A stretch of DNA of 10,937 nt from RGIG5299 sp045542315 (lineage in GTDB: Bacteria > Bacillota > Clostridia > Oscillospirales > RGIG5299): NCBI GenBank assembly GCA_045542315.1, contig JAZQKU010000071.1:1-10937 (forward strand). Direction: 5' to 3'. The notes beneath the pieces were generated by a model. That model did no database searches and was not told the origin of the DNA. It was given only the letters and a program-made list of their open reading frames with translations. The stretch's first letter is position 1; each line of letters starts with the position of its first letter. Of this stretch, positions 5,968-10,937 are shown piece by piece. A program made the translations under genes and the position numbers.

Positions 5968-6018
5968 GCAGGCAAAATAACATCGGAAAAAATATTTTTA
6001 TTTTTTTTGAAAAAACTC

Positions 6019-6047
6019 TTGACAAACGGGCGTTTTGCCGTTATAAT
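6019..6047 (+). promoter_or_regulatory. Perfect-consensus sigma-A promoter for tRNA-Leu
   Basis: TTGACA (6019–6024) and TATAAT (6042–6047) with a 17-base spacer match the ideal housekeeping promoter at every position, as expected for a stable RNA gene. Transcription should start near 6054, about 27 bases before the mature tRNA. Confidence 0.92.
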
Positions 6048-6053
6048 ATTAGG

Positions 6054-6068
6054 GCACTTTGAAAGTGC
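6054..6068 (+). repeat. 15-base palindrome in the tRNA leader
   Basis: GCACTTT (6054–6060) and AAAGTGC (6062–6068) are perfect inverted repeats around a single G. They fall at the predicted transcription start and in the 5' leader removed by RNase P. It may be an operator or simply leader structure. Confidence 0.5.
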
Positions 6069-6080
6069 ACTGAATAATTT

Positions 6081-6167
6081 GCGAAGATGGCGGAACTGGC
6101 AGACGCGCTACTTTGAGGGGGTAGTGAAGGTTTCTTCGTGAGGGTTCAAGTCCCTTTCTTCGCACCA
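6081..6167 (+). tRNA. tRNA-Leu (anticodon GAG)
   Basis: The acceptor stem GCGAAGA (6081–6087) pairs with TCTTCGC (6157–6163), followed by discriminator A and an encoded CCA (6165–6167). The anticodon stem CTACT/GGTAG encloses the loop TTGAGGG, giving anticodon GAG, which reads CUC and CUU leucine codons. A long class II variable arm (GAAG-GTTT-CTTC) and the T arm GAGGG-TTCAAGT-CCCTT are present, and the D arm GGCGGAACTGGCAGACGC is typical of bacterial leucine tRNAs. It is a single tRNA gene with its own promoter and terminator. Confidence 0.96.
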
Positions 6168-6203
6168 AATCCCGTTGACAAAAGTCAACGGGATTTATTT
6201 TTT
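6167..6203 (+). terminator. Intrinsic terminator of the tRNA-Leu transcript
   Basis: AAATCCCGTTGAC (6167–6179) and GTCAACGGGATTT (6184–6196) form a perfect 13-base-pair stem around an AAAA loop, followed by A and a run of T bases. The stem begins at the final A of the tRNA's CCA. Confidence 0.93.
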
Positions 6204-6209
6204 TATTTA

Positions 6210-6245
6210 AAAATCCCCCAGCCGGATTTTCCGTTCGGGGATTTT
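6210..6245 (-). terminator. Terminator of the metF–metH operon
   Basis: AAAATCCCC (6210–6218) pairs with GGGGATTTT (6237–6245), and a small inner hairpin CGGA/TCCG (6223–6233) lies in the loop. On the minus strand the stem ends in GGGGATTTTT, just after the metH stop at 6247. Confidence 0.75.
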
Positions 6246-6246
6246 C

Positions 6247-8640
6247 TTATTTAAATATTTCTTCGGCGTATCTTACCGTTTCCATTGCATCGGCACAGTA
6301 TTTGTCGGCGCCTATCTTTTTGGCATATTCCTCCGTCAGGACCGCCCCGCCTACAACTACTTTGCACCACGGCGCTTTTTCTCGCAAGAGCTTTATCGTT
6401 TCCTCCATTGCCGGAACCGTTGTGGTCATAAGCGCACTCAATCCAACAATCCTTGCATTTTCGTCAATTACAGCTTCAACGATTTTTTCGGGCGGCACGT
6501 CCTTGCCCAAATCAACTACGTCAAACCCGTAATTTTCCAAAAGCAATTTAACGATATTTTTCCCGATATCGTGAATATCCCCTTCCACCGTTGCGATCAC
6601 GAAGGTCTTTTTTTCGTCGGAAGCTTCATTTGCTCCGACCGAGGCCTTTATTACCTCGAATGCAGCCTTTGCCGCGTCGGCGCTCATTAAGAGCTCGGGA
6701 AGATAGACTTTTTTATTTTCAAAATTATTGCCTACCGTGTTAAGTGCGGGAATGATCTCGTTGTTAACAACATCTAACGCCTTTGTTGTTTCAAGAAGTT
6801 TTTTTGTTAAAGCAACCGATTTATCCTTTAACCCTTTTGAAATTGCATTTTGCAATTCTGTGGCATTTTCATCATTATTTCGTTGCAAAACACTGTTATT
6901 TGAGCTCAATTCCATTGTAAAGCTTTCAGCCTTTGCAATATATTCGCTGCAATTTTCATCAAGCCCCTTAAGAGCCTTGAAGGAATAATAGCACTTCATC
7001 ATATCAGGAGAATAAGGATTCAAAATAGCTGCGGAAAGACCGCTTTCAAGGGCTAACGCAAAGAATATGCCGTTGATCGCATCGCGATTTGGAAGCCCGA
7101 ACGAAACGTTTGAAACGCCGAGCGAGGTGTGGCAACCAAGCTCTTCCTTTATTCTTCTCATTGCTTCAAGCGTGGTTTTTGCAGCATTGTTATCTGCACT
7201 TACAGTCATAGCAAGGCTATCAAACACGAGGTTTTTCTTACCTATTCCGTATTCTCTTGCGGCGGCTATTATTCTTTTTGCTATTTCTACCCTTTCCTCT
7301 GCCGTTGCGGGAATCCCGTTTTCATCAAGAGTAAGCGCAACAATTACGCCGCCGTATTTTTTTGCCAGAGGGAAAATTGCCTCAATGCTTTCCTTTTTGC
7401 CGTTTACCGAGTTTATCATCGCCTTACCGTTATAACGGCGAAGCGCTGCCTCCATTGCGCAAACGTCAGAGGTGTCTATTTGAAGCGGAAGGGTCGAAAC
7501 AGACTGAAGCTCCGTGACCGCAGACGTAAGCATTTCCTTTTCATCTATTCCCGGCATTCCTACGTTTACGTCTAGAATATCCGCGCCCTTCTCTGCCTGT
7601 CCGAGTCCCTCCGAAAGGATATACGAAATATCATTTTCCGAAAGCGCCTGCTTTAAACGTTTTTTGCCCGTGGGATTTATTCTTTCACCGATAATAATGG
7701 GAGACTTTCCGAAAACAACTGCGTCGGTATGTGACGAAACCACAGTGGTATTTTTTTCGGTTATTTCAAGCGGTGCAAATCCTTTGCATTTTTCCGAAAG
7801 AGCCCTGATATGTTCGGGTGTGGTTCCGCAGCAACCTCCAACAACTCGGGCGCCTGCCTTTACAAGCTCGTAAACGTCGGCGGCAAATTCCTCGGGGGAT
7901 ACGTCAAAAACCGTTTTTCCGTTTTGAACGTGCGGCATTCCCGCATTGGGCTCTGCAATTACCGGTATCGACGCATTTTTAATAATCTCTTTAATAATTG
8001 GCGAAAGCTGTTTTGGTCCAAACGAGCAGTTTGCACCTATAACGTCGGCCCCCATACCCTCAACCGTTGCAACCATCGCCTCGGGCGATGCGCCTGTCAG
8101 GAGCCTGCCATCGGTTCCGTAGGCATTTGAAACGATTACGGGAAGATCGCTGTTTTCCTTTGCCGCCAAAAGCGCCGCCTTGGTTTCGTAGCTGTCGTTC
8201 ATCGTTTCGATTATTATGAGATCTGCTCCGTATTTTACACCGAGCTTTACCGTTTCGGCAAAAACCGAAACAGCCTCCTCGAAATCTATATTTCCCAATG
8301 GCTTAAGCATTTTTCCGAGAGGACCGATATCGAGTGCAATGAATTTTTCGCCGTTTTCAAAGCCGCTTCTTGCCGCATTCGCATTAACAAAAGCCGCTTT
8401 TACTACCTCTTCAACTTCTTCCCTTGAAAACTTCAATACATTTGCACCGAAGGTATTTGCAGTTACCACATGGCTTCCCGCGGCATAGTAATCAGCGTGT
8501 ATCTTCGTTATTATTTCGGGACGGCTTATATTCAAAAGCTCGGGACGTTCCCCAGCCTTTAAGCCATATGACTGTAAAAGAGTGCCCATACCGCCGTCGA
8601 AAATGACTACGTTATTCTTAAGAAATTCAAGAAATTTCAT
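6247..8640 (-). CDS. metH: B12-dependent methionine synthase, short form without reactivation domain
   Basis: The 797-residue enzyme transfers a methyl group from 5-methyl-tetrahydrofolate, via cobalamin, to homocysteine. The homocysteine-binding barrel (about 1–290) has the zinc cysteines Cys205 in GANCSFGP and Cys270/Cys271 in GGCCGTTPEH. The pterin-binding barrel (about 310–570) starts with IIIGERINPTGKK. A cobalamin cap segment follows near 646–665, and the B12 domain (about 677–797) carries the cobalt-ligating His690 in EGDIHDIGKNIV. The protein stops there, so the roughly 330-residue AdoMet-binding reactivation domain of E. coli MetH (about 1,227 residues) is absent, as in Thermotoga and many Clostridia. 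A hydrophilic linker near 577–600 is rich in Asn and Ser. metH starts 21 bases after metF, with GGAG (8649–8652) eight bases before its ATG. Confidence 0.95.
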   Translation of the reverse strand: MKFLEFLKNNVVIFDGGMGTLLQSYGLKAGERPELLNISRPEIITKIHADYYAAGSHVVTANTFGANVLKFSREEVEEVVKAAFVNANAARSGFENGEKFIALDIGPLGKMLKPLGNIDFEEAVSVFAETVKLGVKYGADLIIIETMNDSYETKAALLAAKENSDLPVIVSNAYGTDGRLLTGASPEAMVATVEGMGADVIGANCSFGPKQLSPIIKEIIKNASIPVIAEPNAGMPHVQNGKTVFDVSPEEFAADVYELVKAGARVVGGCCGTTPEHIRALSEKCKGFAPLEITEKNTTVVSSHTDAVVFGKSPIIIGERINPTGKKRLKQALSENDISYILSEGLGQAEKGADILDVNVGMPGIDEKEMLTSAVTELQSVSTLPLQIDTSDVCAMEAALRRYNGKAMINSVNGKKESIEAIFPLAKKYGGVIVALTLDENGIPATAEERVEIAKRIIAAAREYGIGKKNLVFDSLAMTVSADNNAAKTTLEAMRRIKEELGCHTSLGVSNVSFGLPNRDAINGIFFALALESGLSAAILNPYSPDMMKCYYSFKALKGLDENCSEYIAKAESFTMELSSNNSVLQRNNDENATELQNAISKGLKDKSVALTKKLLETTKALDVVNNEIIPALNTVGNNFENKKVYLPELLMSADAAKAAFEVIKASVGANEASDEKKTFVIATVEGDIHDIGKNIVKLLLENYGFDVVDLGKDVPPEKIVEAVIDENARIVGLSALMTTTVPAMEETIKLLREKAPWCKVVVGGAVLTEEYAKKIGADKYCADAMETVRYAEEIFK

Positions 8641-8661
8641 TTAAAACGCTCCAAATCCGAA

Positions 8662-9540
8662 TTATTTTCCTATCATATTGGAAACACCCGACATAATTTT
8701 ACCCGCAACGTCGGGATTGTTCATCGAATAAACGTGAACATTGGTTATACCGTTTGCAAAAAGATCGATTATCTGGTCGATTGCGTAGGCTATTCCCGCC
8801 TGCTTCATTGCCGCAGCATCAGAGCCGAAGCGGTCAACAAGGCTCTTGAATCTTCTTGGCATATATGAGCCCGAAAGCTTTATTGCCCTTTCCACCTGAT
8901 TCGCATTTGTTATGGGCATAATACCGGGTATGACGGGAACGTTTATTCCCGCCTCGCGTATTTTATAAAGAAAATTATAAAGAATTGCGTTATCAAAAAA
9001 CATCTGTGTTGTAAGGAAATCACAGCCTGCGTCAACCTTTTCCTTGAGGTACAGAATATCCTCTTTCTGACTGTTACTCTCGGGGTGTACCTCCGGATAG
9101 CATGCACCACCTATACAAAAGTCGGGATTTTGCTCCTTAAGATCCTTTACAAGCTCAATGGCGTGCTTATAATCCCACTCCGCACGGTCCGCGTTTTCCA
9201 TTCCCTTGGGAATATCGCCGCGAAGCGCCATAACGTTTTCTATTCCCGCCGCTTCTATCTCCGCAATTTTGCGTCTTACCGTTTCTTTTGATGAAGAAAC
9301 GCAGGTGAGATGCTCAAGAGTGGGAACGCCGTAGAGATCTTTAATGCTTTTGGCAATATCGAGGGTATATTCACTTGTACCTCCGCCCGCACCGTAGGTA
9401 ACGCTCATAAAAGACGGGCCCAGCTTTGCTATCTCTTCGGTTGCGCGTTTAACGCTGTCAAATCCCATTTCGGTCTTCGGAGGAAAAACCTCGAACGAAA
9501 GTGATATTTTTCCGCTTTTGAGAATTTCGGTTATCTTCAT
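8662..9540 (-). CDS. metF: Methylenetetrahydrofolate reductase
   Basis: The 292-residue flavoprotein, normal length for bacterial MetF, reduces 5,10-methylene-tetrahydrofolate to the 5-methyl form that MetH consumes. LSFEVFPPK places the catalytic glutamate at residue 17. Further family motifs are SVTYGAGG (46–53), HLTC (77–80), ALRGD (105–109, with the flavin-region Asp109), YPEVHPES (138–145), TTQMFFD (167–173) and IPGIMP (204–209). It is the first gene of a two-gene operon with metH and has AAAGGAAAG as its SD. The electron donor may be NADH or ferredoxin via a partner, as in some anaerobes; no MetV-type partner gene lies in the window. Confidence 0.95.
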   Translation of the reverse strand: MKITEILKSGKISLSFEVFPPKTEMGFDSVKRATEEIAKLGPSFMSVTYGAGGGTSEYTLDIAKSIKDLYGVPTLEHLTCVSSSKETVRRKIAEIEAAGIENVMALRGDIPKGMENADRAEWDYKHAIELVKDLKEQNPDFCIGGACYPEVHPESNSQKEDILYLKEKVDAGCDFLTTQMFFDNAILYNFLYKIREAGINVPVIPGIMPITNANQVERAIKLSGSYMPRRFKSLVDRFGSDAAAMKQAGIAYAIDQIIDLFANGITNVHVYSMNNPDVAGKIMSGVSNMIGK

Positions 9541-9569
9541 AATATCTTTCCTTTGATTTATTATCTTAT

Positions 9570-9598
9570 ATTATACAACTTATTATGATAAATGGCAA
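9570..9598 (-). promoter_or_regulatory. Sigma-A promoter of the metF–metH operon
   Basis: On the minus strand TTGCCA (9593–9598) and TATAAT (9570–9575) are 17 bases apart. The leader before the metF ATG is about 25 bases, too short for a SAM riboswitch or T-box. Near-identical 11-mers, TTATTATCTTA (9558–9568) and TTATTATGATA (9580–9590), flank the -10 two helical turns apart; this may be an operator or just AT richness. Confidence 0.8.
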
Positions 9599-9611
9599 GT
9601 TTTATATAAAA

Positions 9612-9643
9612 AAATATCCCCGAAGAGATTTTCGGGGATATTT
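9612..9643 (-). terminator. Terminator of the Ldh2-family dehydrogenase gene
   Basis: AAATATCCCCGAA (9612–9624) and TTCGGGGATATTT (9631–9643) pair perfectly around a six-base loop. On the minus strand the stem is followed by a T-run, 15 bases past the dehydrogenase stop codon. Confidence 0.88.
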
Positions 9644-9658
9644 ATGTTTCATTTTATC

Positions 9659-10780
9659 TTATTTATAAGAGCTCTGCTTTGCGGAGGAGAAATCAACATC
9701 TCCGAGATATTCAACGCTGTCCATTCCGAGATAATCGCAAAGATCCTTCATTTCGGCAACGGTATTGATGTTTACGTTTATGCCGTTTTCAAGACGGTCG
9801 GAGTATGCAAGTATCTCCTTTTCGCCGTGAGTGTAAATTCTCTCTGCACCCTCTGCCTTGGGGGCATCGCGAAGCTCCTGAAGGAAGGTAGAAAAATGCT
9901 CCTTTATAGCTGCGGGATCGCCGAATACCTTGGGATCGATAGCCATAAAGCCGTGGCAGGTGCCGCCCTTGCCGCCGATATGGGTGTGGTTTGAGGTAAT
10001 GCCCATCGAGAAGATAGACGAGAAGATCTCGCAAAGCATACCGTAGCCGTAGCCCTTGTGGCTGCCGAGAAGCTCGGTGTCGCCGCCCATGGGAACGATA
10101 CCGCCGCCGTTTTTACCAACGATATTTTTAAGAACTCTCTGTGCATCGGTGCAGGGCTTGCCGTTTTCGTCAAGTGCCCAGCCGTCGGGAAGAGGCTTTG
10201 AAAGCTTGTTGTAGATTTCGAGCTTACCTCTGGTAACTACAGTGGTAGATGCGTCGAAAAAGAAGGGATAGGGCTCTGCGGGTACGCTCATTGCAATAGG
10301 ATTGGAGCCGAGCATTGCAAGACGGGCATAGGTGGGAACCATTATTGCCTCAGAATTTGTCATTGCAAAGCCGACAAGACCCTGATCGCAAGCCATTTTT
10401 GCATAATATCCGGCAATACCGAAGTGGTTGGAGTTTCTTACGCTCACTATTGCCATACCGGTAGTCTTTGCCTTCTCTATTGCCATATTCATAGCCTTGA
10501 TGGATACGAGCTGGCCCATACCGTCGTGCGCATCGATAACTGCGGAAACGGGAGTTTCAAAAACCACCTCGGGCTTTGCATCAACGTGGATAAGACCCTT
10601 TTCAATTCCCTTGTGATAACGAACGAGTCTCTGCATACCGTGAGATTCGATACCGTAAAGGTCGGAAAGGAGAAGAACGTCGGTGATCTGCTCTGCCTCA
10701 TCTGCCGTAAATCCGAATTTCATAAATGCATCGTTACAAAATCTTTTAAGCTGTTCATAAGTGTATTTTACGTTGCTCAT
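9659..10780 (-). CDS. Malate/L-lactate dehydrogenase (Ldh2/YlbC/AllD) family oxidoreductase
   Basis: The 373-residue protein belongs to the type-2 malate/L-lactate dehydrogenase family, NAD(P)-dependent 2-hydroxyacid oxidoreductases unrelated to classical LDH. YGIESHGMQRLVRY (42–55) holds the family's conserved histidine (His47). NSNHFGIAGYYA (117–128) contains the second active-site histidine (His119), GSNPIAMSVP (158–167) is the cofactor-binding turn, and HKGYGYGMLCEIFSS (241–255) carries the conserved lysine (Lys242). Members oxidise malate, lactate, sulfolactate, ureidoglycolate or related acids; the sequence does not settle which. No ComA-E or allantoin gene is visible nearby, so a gene symbol is not justified. 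A strong SD, GGAGG (10787–10791), lies six bases before the ATG. It is a one-gene unit in this window. Confidence 0.9.
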   Translation of the reverse strand: MSNVKYTYEQLKRFCNDAFMKFGFTADEAEQITDVLLLSDLYGIESHGMQRLVRYHKGIEKGLIHVDAKPEVVFETPVSAVIDAHDGMGQLVSIKAMNMAIEKAKTTGMAIVSVRNSNHFGIAGYYAKMACDQGLVGFAMTNSEAIMVPTYARLAMLGSNPIAMSVPAEPYPFFFDASTTVVTRGKLEIYNKLSKPLPDGWALDENGKPCTDAQRVLKNIVGKNGGGIVPMGGDTELLGSHKGYGYGMLCEIFSSIFSMGITSNHTHIGGKGGTCHGFMAIDPKVFGDPAAIKEHFSTFLQELRDAPKAEGAERIYTHGEKEILAYSDRLENGINVNINTVAEMKDLCDYLGMDSVEYLGDVDFSSAKQSSYK

Positions 10781-10808
10781 TTTTTTCCTCCGAAAAATTA
10801 TTGATTAT

Positions 10809-10838
10809 ATTATAATACTTTACATCAGTAAAAGTCAA
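10809..10838 (-). promoter_or_regulatory. Sigma-A promoter of the dehydrogenase gene, with an internal dyad
   Basis: On the minus strand TTGACT (10833–10838) and TATAAT (10809–10814) are 18 bases apart. The spacer contains the dyad TTTAC-ATCA-GTAAA (10819–10832), placed where a repressor could block the polymerase. Confidence 0.65.
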
Positions 10839-10878
10839 TAATAATATTGGTTTTCCGTAATAATATTTTAAAATAGCA

Positions 10879-10906
10879 ATTATATCAAAAAAAACTTTTA
10901 AATCAA
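10879..10906 (-). promoter_or_regulatory. Possible second, upstream promoter
   Basis: On the minus strand TTGATT (10901–10906) and TATAAT (10879–10884) have a 16-base spacer. The stretch 10840–10937 is extremely AT-rich, so such matches arise easily by chance, and I see no gene in it. Confidence 0.3.
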
Positions 10907-10937
10907 TTAAATTTACAAATTGTTTATTGTTTTGAAG

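Noticed and set aside
6025..6042. Inverted repeat AACGG/CCGTT inside the tRNA promoter spacer
   Set aside because: Five-base arms with an eight-base gap are too short to separate from chance, although the position is suggestive.
5956..6141. Plus-strand frame of 61 codons running into the tRNA
   Set aside because: It overlaps the tRNA promoter and most of tRNA-Leu, so it is an accidental frame.
7067..7575. Long plus-strand reading frames opposite metH
   Set aside because: They are antisense to a clearly homologous coding region, have no SD or promoter, and encode low-complexity products; they are shadows of codon bias.
9644..9994. Plus-strand frame of 116 codons opposite the dehydrogenase 3' end
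   Set aside because: It starts within the terminator region and lies antisense to conserved Ldh2-family sequence; nothing supports it as a gene.
1..10937. CRISPR arrays, insertion sequences, prophage or toxin–antitoxin modules
   Set aside because: I saw no regularly spaced repeats, transposase or integrase motifs, terminal inverted repeats or small toxin pairs; gene content is core chromosomal.

Overview
The window looks like chromosomal DNA from an endospore-forming, low-GC member of the Clostridia (Bacillota). The main reason is the sigE–sigG pair at the left end, which encodes the mother-cell and forespore sporulation sigma factors. Consensus sigma-A promoters, strong Shine-Dalgarno (SD) sites, TTTC-loop terminators and a short B12-dependent methionine synthase without a reactivation domain fit the same group. 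An Oscillospiraceae/Ruminococcaceae-like gut lineage is my guess from protein flavour only. No mobile element, CRISPR array, rRNA gene or prophage gene is visible, and no gene-free stretch exceeds about 240 bases.

Layout. 1–1243 (+): the 3' end of sigE, a leader hairpin that pairs with the sigG ribosome binding site, complete sigG with a TTG start, and a strong terminator. 1247–4046 (–): an operon read right to left, RmlD/MAT2B-like reductase-fold protein → cysteine synthase → MTA/SAH nucleosidase-family protein, then a 97-residue protein of unknown function with its own likely promoter. 4047–4179: back-to-back consensus promoters. 4180–5055 (+): a DUF2156 protein, ended by a bidirectional terminator. 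5082–5840 (–): a DeoR-family repressor. 6081–6167 (+): tRNA-Leu(GAG) with a perfect promoter and terminator. 6247–9540 (–): metF–metH operon. 9659–10780 (–): a malate/lactate (Ldh2) family dehydrogenase with its promoter at the right edge.

How the genes work together. Two operons belong to sulfur amino acid and one-carbon metabolism. CysK makes cysteine. The nucleosidase probably recycles S-adenosylmethionine by-products. MetF makes 5-methyl-tetrahydrofolate, and MetH uses it to remethylate homocysteine. The DeoR regulator, tRNA, DUF2156 protein and dehydrogenase have no obvious link to this theme.

The most interesting structure is at the sigE/sigG junction. The 5' arm of a long hairpin sequesters the sigG SD, and the hairpin is followed by a U-run that overlaps the TTG start. 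A SigF-like promoter has its -10 element in the 5' arm. Read-through transcripts from sigE would be shut off, while forespore transcripts starting inside the hairpin would escape. I did not find a wholly new multi-gene system; most of the window is ordinary core metabolism.
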